Below, in pieces: positions 17,772-25,126 of a stretch of 64,000 nucleotides of DNA. Position numbers and translations under genes: made by a program. How positions within the stretch are numbered: the stretch's first letter is position 1; the number at the start of each line of letters is the position of its first letter. Source of the DNA: Nocardia salmonicida NBRC 13393 (GTDB lineage Bacteria; Actinomycetota; Actinomycetes; Mycobacteriales; Mycobacteriaceae); NCBI RefSeq assembly GCF_001613085.1, contig NZ_BDBR01000005.1, positions 186,001-250,000 of the forward strand. The letters are read 5' to 3'. The notes under the pieces were generated by a model. It was not told the origin of the DNA, made no database searches, and worked only from the letters and a program-made list of their open reading frames with translations.

Positions 17772-18664
17772 GGACGGGCGCCGGATAGTTTCACCACGTT
17801 GGCGAAATCGTAAGTCGCCCAAATCTTTTCATCTCGCACCGAGAACGCGAGCACCCGCACCGGGCGCCCGAACGGTGAGTTCGGGTCGGTGAATACCAGG
17901 CCCGATTGCCCGTTCACCGCGGCCATGGCCATGTCCAGGCCGGATTCTTCCTGGTGTTTGCGCCACAGGCCGAGCGCCAGCCGGGCGACCTTGTCCTGTC
18001 CGGCAACGATATTCAGTGCCGTCTCGGTGGAGCCGCCTGCATCGGCCGTGAAGGTCGTGTCCGGGTGCAGCGTGGCGGCGACCGCGGCGACATCGCCGGT
18101 GGCCAGCGCGGCCAGAAACCGTTGCACCGCCTGATCGTGCACCTCGTCGGTGACCGGTTCCGGCGCCCTCGCCACCGCGCGACGCGCACGCACCGCCAAC
18201 TGCCTCGCGGCATCGGCGGAGACGCCGAGGATCTCGGCGATCTCGTCGGACGGCACGCCGAGTCCCTCGTGCAGCACCAACGCGACCCGCTGCTGCGGCG
18301 TCAACGCGTCGAGCACCACCATCGCCGCCATCCGGCTGTCCTGATCGCGGACCACGACATCCAGGGGATCCGGGGTGCGTGACGACATCGCCGCCGACAC
18401 GATCGGCTCCGGAAGCCATTGCCCCACATAGGTTTCGCGTCGGACCGCGGCACTTCGCAAGTGGTCGAGGCAGATTCGGCTGACCACCGTCGTGAGCCAG
18501 GCGCGCAGGTCGTCGATCTCGGACTGGTGCACCCCGGCCATGCGTAGCCAGCTCTCCTGGACCGCGTCCTCGGCGTCGCCGACGCTTCCGGTGAGCCGGT
18601 AGGCGACCGAAAGCAAGTGCGTTCGATGCGATTCGAACAGGTCTGCGAGAAACGGGGAAACCAT
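17765..18664 (-). CDS. sigJ: ECF41-type sigma factor with SnoaL-like C-terminus (SigJ family)
   Basis: 299 residues from the ATG at 18664. Sigma-2 region (FLADLFESHRTHLLSVAYRL...DAEDAVQESWLRM), the ECF41 linker signature YVGQWLPEP, sigma-4 (LTPQQRVALVLHEGLGVPSDEIAEILG), and a ~110-residue SnoaL-like extension (HDQAVQRFLAALATGDVAAV...DTTFTADAGGS). In ECF41 factors this extension replaces an anti-sigma factor and tunes activity. The usual DGGG motif reads DAGG here. ECF41 genes often sit beside CMD, oxidoreductase or epimerase targets; here the divergent neighbour is an SMP-30 protein and a CMD gene lies 6 kb away. Confidence 0.9.
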   Translation of the reverse strand: MVSPFLADLFESHRTHLLSVAYRLTGSVGDAEDAVQESWLRMAGVHQSEIDDLRAWLTTVVSRICLDHLRSAAVRRETYVGQWLPEPIVSAAMSSRTPDPLDVVVRDQDSRMAAMVVLDALTPQQRVALVLHEGLGVPSDEIAEILGVSADAARQLAVRARRAVARAPEPVTDEVHDQAVQRFLAALATGDVAAVAATLHPDTTFTADAGGSTETALNIVAGQDKVARLALGLWRKHQEESGLDMAMAAVNGQSGLVFTDPNSPFGRPVRVLAFSVRDEKIWATYDFANVVKLSGARPR

Positions 18665-18778
18665 CGAGGAAGATCCTACGGAGTACCCCACCGCGCCCGG
18701 CCTCATGGGTCGGACACCGGTGATTCCGCACACTTCATCTCGTCTGTACTACTACTGCCGACTACGGAGGACGAGCTG

Positions 18779-19615
18779 ATGAGTACACCTGAGATCGTGC
18801 TGGAGGGAATCGTGTTCGGCGAGTCACCGCGCTGGCACGACGGGCGACTGTGGTTCTCGGACTGGGGCGCGAACCAGGTGATCGTCCTCGACAACGATCA
18901 CCGCCCAGAGGTCGTCGTCCAGGTTCCGTCGTTTCCGATGTGCATCGATTTTCTCCCCGATGGACGCTTGGTGATCGTCGACTCCGCCGCCCGGCGGCTG
19001 CTTCGGCGCGACCCCGACGGGTCGCTCGTGGCCTACGCCGACCTCTCGCCCATGTCGGACAAGCCGTGGAACGACATCGTCATCGACGAGCGCGGCAATG
19101 CCTATGTCAACAGCATCGGCTTCGATTTCCCCGGCGGGGAGTTCGTGCCCGGCTTCATCGCGTGCGTCACGCCCGCCGGTGCGGTGCGCCAGGTCGCCGA
19201 CGGACTCGCGTTTCCGAACGGCATGGCGATCACCCCCGACGGTTCGACGCTGATCGTGGCCGAGTCCTATGCCGAGCAGCTCACCGCCTACGACATCGCG
19301 GCCGACGGTGGGCTGAGCAATCGGCGCGTGTGGGCGGCGACCCCGGGCGATCACCCCGACGGCATCTGCCTCGATGCCGACGGTCAGATCTGGTACGCGG
19401 ACGTGGGCAATCAGCATTGTGTCCGAGTCGGGGAAGGCGGCGAGGTGTCGGCGCAGGTCCGACTCGACCGTGGGGCGTTCTCGTGCACGCTCAGCCGAGG
19501 CGCGGATCCGCGGTTGTACGTCGTCGGACAGAGCTGGGGCGACGCCGAGGCGACCGGACCGACGGGACAGGTCGTCGCCTTTCCCGCGCCCGCGCCGGGC
19601 GCGGGCAGGCCCTGA
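18779..19615 (+). CDS. SMP-30/gluconolactonase-family hydrolase
   Basis: 278 residues from the ATG at 18779, preceded by GGAGGA. Six-bladed beta-propeller of the SMP-30/LRE family: FGESPRWHDGRLWFSDW (metal-ligand Glu), PWNDIVIDERGNAYVNS, GLAFPNGMAITPDG and HPDGICLDADGQIWYADVG carry the divalent-metal site Asn and Asp residues. Such enzymes hydrolyse lactones. Divergent from the SigJ gene with 114 bp between, making it a candidate SigJ target. The substrate is unknown. Confidence 0.88.
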   Translation: MSTPEIVLEGIVFGESPRWHDGRLWFSDWGANQVIVLDNDHRPEVVVQVPSFPMCIDFLPDGRLVIVDSAARRLLRRDPDGSLVAYADLSPMSDKPWNDIVIDERGNAYVNSIGFDFPGGEFVPGFIACVTPAGAVRQVADGLAFPNGMAITPDGSTLIVAESYAEQLTAYDIAADGGLSNRRVWAATPGDHPDGICLDADGQIWYADVGNQHCVRVGEGGEVSAQVRLDRGAFSCTLSRGADPRLYVVGQSWGDAEATGPTGQVVAFPAPAPGAGRP

Positions 19616-19657
19616 AAATCCGGCGAGAATTTCGGCGCCGACTGTCAAGATGGCCGG

Positions 19658-20269
19658 ATGTACGAGCACACGCTCACCGACGGCACCGTCTGGCTCACCC
19701 GTCCGACCGGGGCCGATATCGACCGCATCGTGGAGTGCTGTCAGGACCCCGACGTGCAGCGCTGGACCACTGTTCCCGTGCCGTATCAGCGCGGCGATAC
19801 CGAGGAGTTCCTCGACCGCGTCGTCGCTCCCGGCTGGGCGGGCAATGCGCCGGTCTGGGCGATCCGGACCGCCGAGGACGGGCAGGTCGAGGGGATGGTC
19901 GGCCTGCACACGCGCGGGCCGGGCACCTGCGAGATCGGCTTCTGGCTCACCCCGGACCACCGCGGGCGCGGCCTGATGTCACGCACCATCACCCTGGTGT
20001 GCGATTTCGGTTTCGCCCCCGACGGTCTCGCGCTGGACCGGATCACCTGGCGCGCGATAGTCGGCAATATTCCTTCGGCCGCCGTCGTCAGACGCAACGG
20101 CTTCCACTACGAAGGACTGGCCCGCTCGGGCGGGGTGCAGCGCGGCGCCCGGGTCGACGAGTGGCTCGCGGCCCGACTCCCCACCGACCCGGCCGAGCCG
20201 GTAGACGGGTGGCCGGCTTCGGCGCCGTCACCACCGATACCCTCCTCGCCGCCCGAGCCACGCCACTGA
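19658..20269 (+). CDS. GNAT-family N-acetyltransferase (RimJ/RimL type)
   Basis: 203 residues. Acetyl-CoA-binding motif A is visible as IGFWLTPDHRGRGLMSRTIT (Q/RxxGxG/A type), followed by ITWRAIVGNIPSAAVVRRNGF, the usual RimJ/RimL sequence contacting cofactor. Pro-rich C-terminus. Lies 42 bp after the SMP-30 gene, so may be co-transcribed. Acceptor substrate unknown. Confidence 0.85.
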   Translation: MYEHTLTDGTVWLTRPTGADIDRIVECCQDPDVQRWTTVPVPYQRGDTEEFLDRVVAPGWAGNAPVWAIRTAEDGQVEGMVGLHTRGPGTCEIGFWLTPDHRGRGLMSRTITLVCDFGFAPDGLALDRITWRAIVGNIPSAAVVRRNGFHYEGLARSGGVQRGARVDEWLAARLPTDPAEPVDGWPASAPSPPIPSSPPEPRH

Positions 20270-20283
20270 CCTGACGATCGGAG

Positions 20284-22773
20284 TCAGTTCGGGCGGGTGG
20301 CTCGGCGAGCGGTGCCTCGGTGGGCGACGACGGTGGTGGGGTCTTCGGGCCAGGCGTGCTTGGGGTAGCGCCCGCGCAGGTCGGCGCGGACCTGGGGCCA
20401 GCCGTTCTTCCAGAAGGAGGGTAGGTCCGCGGTGACGGCGACGGGGCGCTGGGCCGGCGAGAGCAGGTGCAGCAGGATGGGGGCGCGGCCGTCGGCGAGG
20501 GTGGGCGGGTCGGTCCAGCCGAAGATCTCCTGGACTTTGACCGCGAGAACGGGCTGGTCGGTGGAGTAGTCGAGGCGGACTCGGCTGCCGGAGGGGACTT
20601 CCAGGCGTTCGGGGGCCAGCTCGTCGAGGCGGGCGGCGGTGGGCCACGGGAGCAGACGACGAAGCGCGGTGCCCGCGTCGATGCGGGCGAGGTCGGAACG
20701 GCGTCGGGCAGTGGACAGTTCGGGGCCGAGCCAGGTGTCGAGGTCGGCGAGGAGCGTGTCGTCGTCGACAGCGGGCCATGGTGCGCCGAGGGTCCGGTGC
20801 AGGAAGTCCAGCCGTTGCCGCAGACCACGGGCGTCATCGCTCCACCGCAGCAGACCGAGACCTTCCGACTGAAGTCCTTGCCGCACAGCCTGTTCCACCA
20901 AATGCCGATCCGGCTGGCGTATCACCTTCTCCGACAAAAGAATCGCGCCCAACCGCTCCGCCCGGCGAGCCACCACATCCCCGCCGTCCCATCGCACCTC
21001 ATCGGCCACGACCACCAACCCCGGTGCCGCCTCCCGAGCGAGGTCTTCATCGGCGATGGCCGCCAGGCGGATTCGCCCCTCGGCCCGTCCCGGATCACGA
21101 TCGGCGATGGCCACCGCGAGCCATTCCGCCGCCGCCAGACCGGAACCCGGCGGCAGTGTCACGGCGGTGCCGCCCGCCATGAGATAGGTCGACGACCCAC
21201 TCGACCGCCGACGAGCCAACCGCTCCGGCTGCGCCAACGCGATCAACAGGGCCGCGACATCTGTTCCCGATCCACCACTCTCGTTCCCGACCTCGCCGAC
21301 ACGATCGCTCGATGTGGTCGTGACGAGTCGCGTCAGGCGTTGGACTTCGCGGGACCAACGGGGTGGGCGTTCGGTGCGCAGGGTGCGCAGGGCTGCCGTG
21401 GCGTCGACGGTGTTGGCGAGCGAGTCGTCGTCCATCAGGACCACCATTTCGGCGGCGGCCTTCGCGCCGACTCGGCCGGTGCCGTCGAGGAGAGCGCGGG
21501 CGAGGCGCGGGTGCAGGCCGAGGGCAGCCATGGCCTTGCCGCGGGCGGTGATGTGGTCGGAATGATCGAGTGCGCCGAGTGCGTGCAGGACGGTTCGGGC
21601 CGCGGCGAGGCCGCCTTCCGGCGGGGCGTCCCACCAGGCGAGGCCGGTGCCGTCGGGTGTGCCCCAGCAGGCCAATTCCAGTGCGAGCCGGGTGAGTTCG
21701 GCGGTGCGGATCTCGGGTTCGGGATAGGCGGGCAGGGTTTGGTGCTCGTATTCGGGCCAGCAGCGCCAGGCGTGGCCGGGGGCTTCTCGGCCCGCGCGGC
21801 CCGCGCGCTGTTCGGCGACCGCGGCCGAAACACGCACTGTCGCGAGGCCGGACAGGCCACGGCGGTGATCGACACGGGAGACGCGGGACAGGCCGGAGTC
21901 GACGACCGCGCGCACGCCAGGGACGGTGAGGCTGGATTCGGCTACCGCGGTGGACAAGACGACGCGCCGCCGCGATCCCGGCCGCAGCGCGAGGTCTTGG
22001 GCAGCGCCGGCGAGCCTGCCGTGCAGTGGGACCACATCGACCCCGTCGAGGTCACGCAACAATCCCGCCGTCCGGTTGATCTCGCCGACGCCGGGCAGGA
22101 AAACCAGGATGTCACCGTCTGTTCCGGCCAGCGCGCCACGCGTCGCCCGCGCCACCTGCCCCTCGATCCGCTCACGCGGCAGCGACGGCACGTACCCGAT
22201 CTCCACGGGATACGCGCGCCCACGAACCTCGACCACCGGCGCGGGCTCCTCGTCCCCGCCGAGCAGGACCGCGAGCCGATCAGCCGCGACGGTCGCCGAT
22301 GTGGCGAGTACCCGCAGATCCGGCCGCAATCCCGACCGCGCGTCGAGCAACAGCGCCAGCAACAGATCCGCGTCCAGATGCCGCTCGTGACACTCGTCGA
22401 GCACCACCGTCCCCACCCCGCCCAACTCGGGATCCTGCTGCAACCGCCGCACCAGCAACCCCGAGGTCACCACCTCGACCCGCGTGCGCGCCCCCACCTT
22501 CCGATCCCCTCGCACCGCGTACCCCACGGTCTCCCCCACCCGCTCCCCCAACAACGCCGCCATCCGCGCAGCCGCCGCCCGCGCCGCCAACCGTCGAGGC
22601 TCCGCCACCACGATGCGCCCCGACGACCCCGCCGCCAGCGCCAACGGCACCAACGTGGTCTTACCGGTACCCGGCGGCGCGACCAGCACCGCGACCCCGC
22701 GATCAGCCAACGTCGCGGTGATCCGCTCCAGCTCCGGTCGCACCGGCAGGTCGGGAAGTTCGGGAAGCTTCAT
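20284..22773 (-). CDS. hrpB: ATP-dependent helicase HrpB
   Basis: 829 residues, the usual HrpB length, from the ATG at 22773 (MKLPELPDLPVRPELERI). DExH-box helicase: Walker A PPGTGKTT near residue 37, LDECHERHLD near 127, TSATVA, then STAVAESSLTVPGV and EQRAGRAGREAPGHAWR (motif VI). HrpB_C domain at the C-terminus (DLPSFWKNGWPQVRADLRGRYPKH). Bacterial HrpB is implicated in RNA processing but its substrate is not settled. Converges with the GNAT gene. Confidence 0.95.
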   Translation of the reverse strand: MKLPELPDLPVRPELERITATLADRGVAVLVAPPGTGKTTLVPLALAAGSSGRIVVAEPRRLAARAAAARMAALLGERVGETVGYAVRGDRKVGARTRVEVVTSGLLVRRLQQDPELGGVGTVVLDECHERHLDADLLLALLLDARSGLRPDLRVLATSATVAADRLAVLLGGDEEPAPVVEVRGRAYPVEIGYVPSLPRERIEGQVARATRGALAGTDGDILVFLPGVGEINRTAGLLRDLDGVDVVPLHGRLAGAAQDLALRPGSRRRVVLSTAVAESSLTVPGVRAVVDSGLSRVSRVDHRRGLSGLATVRVSAAVAEQRAGRAGREAPGHAWRCWPEYEHQTLPAYPEPEIRTAELTRLALELACWGTPDGTGLAWWDAPPEGGLAAARTVLHALGALDHSDHITARGKAMAALGLHPRLARALLDGTGRVGAKAAAEMVVLMDDDSLANTVDATAALRTLRTERPPRWSREVQRLTRLVTTTSSDRVGEVGNESGGSGTDVAALLIALAQPERLARRRSSGSSTYLMAGGTAVTLPPGSGLAAAEWLAVAIADRDPGRAEGRIRLAAIADEDLAREAAPGLVVVADEVRWDGGDVVARRAERLGAILLSEKVIRQPDRHLVEQAVRQGLQSEGLGLLRWSDDARGLRQRLDFLHRTLGAPWPAVDDDTLLADLDTWLGPELSTARRRSDLARIDAGTALRRLLPWPTAARLDELAPERLEVPSGSRVRLDYSTDQPVLAVKVQEIFGWTDPPTLADGRAPILLHLLSPAQRPVAVTADLPSFWKNGWPQVRADLRGRYPKHAWPEDPTTVVAHRGTARRATRPN

Positions 22774-22832
22774 CACCGACCAGTCTGCCGCTCCGCCTGC
22801 CCGACGCTTCCACCGCCCGACGGCGGCCGACC

Positions 22833-22982
22833 ATGTCATCGCGGTGCGAAGCGGTACGACGCGTCGCCGCCGCGATGCGCACCTATGTGCTGTCGCGCCC
22901 GGTGGTGGTCCGGTGGATGCGGCGGGTGTTCGGCGTCTCCTTCGTCGCTCTCGCGGGGCGACTCGCGGTGCAGAACCAGTAG
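22833..22982 (+). pseudogene. 3' remnant of a LysE/RhtB exporter gene
   Basis: A 49-codon open frame whose last ~40 residues (AAAMRTYVLSRPVVVRWMRR then VFGVSFVALAGRLAVQNQ) look like the C-terminal end of a LysE/RhtB transporter (…RPRV.RW..R..G..F..LG.RLA). Only 60 bp separate it from the hrpB start, so the rest of the gene is missing. A terminator follows at once. It is not derived from the intact exporter at 14635, whose C-terminus differs. Confidence 0.5.
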
Positions 22983-22988
22983 ACACAG

Positions 22989-23021
22989 CAGTGCGGGCCC
23001 CGGAATCCGAGGCCCGCACTG
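22989..23021. terminator. Terminator between LysE remnant and DAHP synthase
   Basis: CAGTGCGGGCC / GGCCCGCACTG, an 11-bp perfect stem with an 11-nt loop that can add further pairs. Faces the 3' end of the DAHP synthase gene (stop at 23034). Confidence 0.8.
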
Positions 23022-23033
23022 TCGATCGAAGAA

Positions 23034-24122
23034 CTAGCCGCGGCGCGCGGCCACGGCGTCTGCCAACCGGTCGAGCTGGGTGGCGGTGGTGTTCCAGTCG
23101 ATGCACGCGTCGGTGATGGACTGGCCGTAGGTCAGATCGTCGGCCTTACCGAGGGTCAGATCCTGGCGGCCCGCGACGAGGAACGACTCCAGCATCACGC
23201 CGACCACGCCCTGCTCGCCCGCGGCGATCCGGTCGGCGATATCGGTGACGACGTCGACCTGCTTGTTGTGGTCCTTGTTGCTGTTGCCGTGGCTGGCGTC
23301 GACGACCAGGCGCTGAGCCAGCGACGACTTCTCCAGCCGCAGCTTGGCCTCGGCGCAGGAGGCGGCGTCGAAGTTGGTGCCGTTGCTGCCGCCGCGCAGG
23401 ATGACGTGGCAGTCGGGGTTGCCCGAGGTGCGGATCAGCGCGGAGCGGCCGTCGAGGTCGGTGCCGGGGAAGACGTGGCTGGCGGCGGCGGCGCGCACAC
23501 CGTCGACCGCGACCTGCACGTCACCGTCGGTGCCGTTCTTGATGCCCACCGGCATCGACAGCGCCGAGGACAGCTGCCGGTGCACCTGGCTCGCGGCGGT
23601 GCGGGCACCGATCGCGCCGTAGGAGACCAGGTCGGCGATGTACTGCGGGGTGATGGGGTCGAGGAACTCGCACGCGACCGGCAGGCCGAGGGCGGTGATG
23701 TCGACGAGCACCTTGCGGCCGATGCCGAGGCCGGTGTTCACGTCGAACGAGCCGTCCAGGTGCGGATCGTTGATCAGACCCTTCCAGCCCAGCGTGGTGC
23801 GCGGCTTCTCGAAGTACACGCGCATCACGATGTGCAGCCGGTCGCTGAGCTCGGCGGCCTTCTCGGCCAGCTTGCGAGCGTATTCCAGCGCGGCGACGGG
23901 GTCGTGCACCGAGCACGGGCCGACGATCACCATGAGGCGGTCGTCGTCGCCGTTGAGCACGTCGACGGTGGCCTTGCGGCCCGAACGTACGGTGTCGGCG
24001 AGGGCATCGGTGATCTGGTGAACCATGCGGACCTCGGCGGGCGAGCGCAGCGGGCTCACGCTGAGGGTGCGCTGGTCGTCGAGATCAGAATGCCGCGAGT
24101 CGACATCGGCTGCGGTGGTCAT
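23034..24122 (-). CDS. Class I DAHP synthase (3-deoxy-7-phosphoheptulonate synthase)
   Basis: 362 residues from the ATG at 24122 (AAAGGAC upstream). First enzyme of the shikimate pathway: condenses phosphoenolpyruvate and erythrose-4-phosphate. Seen: VIVGPCSVHDPVAALEYA, RVYFEKPRTTLGWKGLINDP (PEP site), PVACEFLDPITPQYIADLVS, GARTAASQVHRQLSS, ILRGGSNGTNFD and DASHGNSNKDH (metal His). This is the AroF/G/H class, unlike the class II AroG of M. tuberculosis. It is preceded by an apparent 22-codon leader peptide rich in aromatic codons and by two hairpins, one pairing with its ribosome-binding site, so regulation by aromatic tRNA charging is likely. Confidence 0.95.
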   Translation of the reverse strand: MTTAADVDSRHSDLDDQRTLSVSPLRSPAEVRMVHQITDALADTVRSGRKATVDVLNGDDDRLMVIVGPCSVHDPVAALEYARKLAEKAAELSDRLHIVMRVYFEKPRTTLGWKGLINDPHLDGSFDVNTGLGIGRKVLVDITALGLPVACEFLDPITPQYIADLVSYGAIGARTAASQVHRQLSSALSMPVGIKNGTDGDVQVAVDGVRAAAASHVFPGTDLDGRSALIRTSGNPDCHVILRGGSNGTNFDAASCAEAKLRLEKSSLAQRLVVDASHGNSNKDHNKQVDVVTDIADRIAAGEQGVVGVMLESFLVAGRQDLTLGKADDLTYGQSITDACIDWNTTATQLDRLADAVAARRG

Positions 24123-24127
24123 GAGAT

Positions 24128-24196
24128 GTGGGTCCTTTGCGTTAAGAGGCCGACCCACGGAAATCGCTACCGTCGAGCCGGGCGTTATCCGGCTCG
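24128..24196 (-). promoter_or_regulatory. Attenuator-like hairpins before DAHP synthase
   Basis: Read on the minus strand, after the leader-peptide stop: a perfect 8-bp stem CGAGCCGG/CCGGCTCG (24174-24196), then GTGGGTC (24152-24158) pairing with GACCCAC (24128-24134). The second stem takes in the GGAC of the ribosome-binding site AAAGGAC. A further 7-bp stem, CCGGCCC/GGGCCGG (24229-24247), lies inside the leader peptide just after its aromatic codons. The set resembles mutually dependent attenuation stems; whether control is of transcription or translation cannot be told. Confidence 0.55.
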
Positions 24197-24208
24197 AGGT
24201 GGAGGAAG

Positions 24209-24277
24209 TCAGCGCGCAGGGTCGCAGACCGGCCCACCCAGGGCCGGATAGCTAAACCAGAAATATGCGCGCTGCAT
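24209..24277 (-). CDS. Aromatic-rich leader peptide of DAHP synthase
   Basis: 22 codons, beginning MQRAYFWFSYPALGG and ending DPAR before TGA at 24209. Codons 5-10 read Tyr-Phe-Trp-Phe-Ser-Tyr: five of six encode the three end products of the pathway whose first enzyme follows. A -10 element TACAGT (24290-24285) puts the predicted transcript start at or beside the ATG, so the peptide would be translated from a leaderless or nearly leaderless mRNA, matching the lack of a ribosome-binding site. This is the classic arrangement for ribosome-mediated attenuation. The peptide and codons are seen; function is inferred. Confidence 0.65.
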   Translation of the reverse strand: MQRAYFWFSYPALGGPVCDPAR

Positions 24278-24284
24278 GGGATGG

Positions 24285-24290
24285 ACTGTA
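24285..24290 (-). promoter_or_regulatory. -10 element for the DAHP synthase leader transcript
   Basis: TACAGT on the minus strand (TANNNT), seven nt before the leader-peptide ATG. No good -35 hexamer is evident, as is common in actinobacteria. Confidence 0.4.
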
Positions 24291-24389
24291 CCACCGGTAA
24301 AACGTCGAAAGGCCTGTCACGGTTGCCGGGAGTGTGGACCGTCACATCGCGGCACCCGCCCGCGCCGACGAGAAGGTCATCGACTGCAC

Positions 24390-24574
24390 GTGACGGTGAC
24401 CAACGGACTCGCCGCCGTCGGCGCCGAGCTGATCGGCAAGGCGGTCGACGCGGGCGTGCGGCGCATCACAGTCCCGAGTCGTACACGGTCGACCCGACGG
24501 TGGAGCAGGTGCTCGGCCGACCCGCGCGCACCTTCGCGCAGTGGGCGGCCGAGCACGGGCATCTATTCCGTTGA
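24390..24574 (+). pseudogene. Internally deleted NAD(P)-binding (NmrA-like) oxidoreductase remnant
   Basis: The 5' part (GTG at 24390: VTVTNGLAAVGAELIGKAVD then AGVRRI) resembles the N-terminal Rossmann strand and helix of NmrA/SDR-like proteins with a decayed glycine motif. About 75 bp later, in a different frame, comes ESYTVDPTVEQVLGRPARTF followed by AQWAAEHGHLFR, the typical C-terminus of the same family, ending at the TGA at 24574. The ~200 middle residues are gone and the frame is broken. It abuts the convergent CMD gene. Confidence 0.55.
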
Positions 24575-25045
24575 TCAGCTCCACTGACCGGGGACGTAGT
24601 CACCGGCGGGAGTGTGGGCGATGGCGTTGAGACGATTCCAGGCGTTGATGATCGCGATGGCACCGATCAGGGCGGCGATCTGGTCGTCGTCGTAGTGCTT
24701 GCGAACCTGGGCGAAGGTGTCGTCGCTGACATGTCCGCCGTCGGCGGTGCGGGTCGCTTCCTCGGTGAGGGCGAGGGCGGCCCGTTCCGGCTCGGTGAAG
24801 ACATTGGCCTCTCGCCAGGCGGCGACCAGGTTGATCCGCACCGCGGTCTCACCGGCGTGGGCGGCGTCCTTGGTGTGCATGTCGACGCAGTAGCTGCACC
24901 CGTTGATCTGCGAGGCCCGGATCTTCACCAGTTCATACGTGGACTTGGGCAGCGGCGAATCGTCGATGACCTTGCCCGCCATGATCATTCGCTTGCTGAA
25001 GCTCGCGGCGATGGCGTTGCCGTAGAGGTTGAAGCGCGCTTCCAT
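24575..25045 (-). CDS. Carboxymuconolactone decarboxylase (AhpD-like) family protein
   Basis: 156 residues. AhpD-like helical fold with the redox CXXC motif in INGCSYCVDMHTKDAAHAGE, then NAWNRLNAIAHTPAGDYVPG at the C-terminus. Members with this CXXC reduce peroxides or act as CMD-like peroxidases. GGAG precedes the ATG. A CRP-like site lies 63 bp upstream. CMD genes are the commonest targets of ECF41 sigma factors, and a SigJ/ECF41 gene lies 6 kb away, so regulation by it is worth testing. Confidence 0.88.
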   Translation of the reverse strand: MEARFNLYGNAIAASFSKRMIMAGKVIDDSPLPKSTYELVKIRASQINGCSYCVDMHTKDAAHAGETAVRINLVAAWREANVFTEPERAALALTEEATRTADGGHVSDDTFAQVRKHYDDDQIAALIGAIAIINAWNRLNAIAHTPAGDYVPGQWS

Positions 25046-25107
25046 GATGACTCCTTCGTCGTGGGGTTCACAAGGACGACGAGGTAGCCGTTCGCGGTGT
25101 GACGCCT

Positions 25108-25123
25108 TGTGACGTCTATCACG
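25108..25123. promoter_or_regulatory. CRP-like site between CMD and SDR genes
   Basis: TGTGACGTCTATCACG matches TGTGA-N6-TCACA at all but the last position. Lies 63 bp upstream of the CMD start and just beyond the SDR stop. Binding is inferred. Confidence 0.4.
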
Positions 25124-25126
25124 AAA

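Noticed and set aside
24142..24345. 67-codon minus-strand frame overlapping the aromatic leader peptide
   Set aside because: Different frame; no ribosome-binding site; the shorter leader peptide explains the region better because of its codons, -10 spacing and hairpins.
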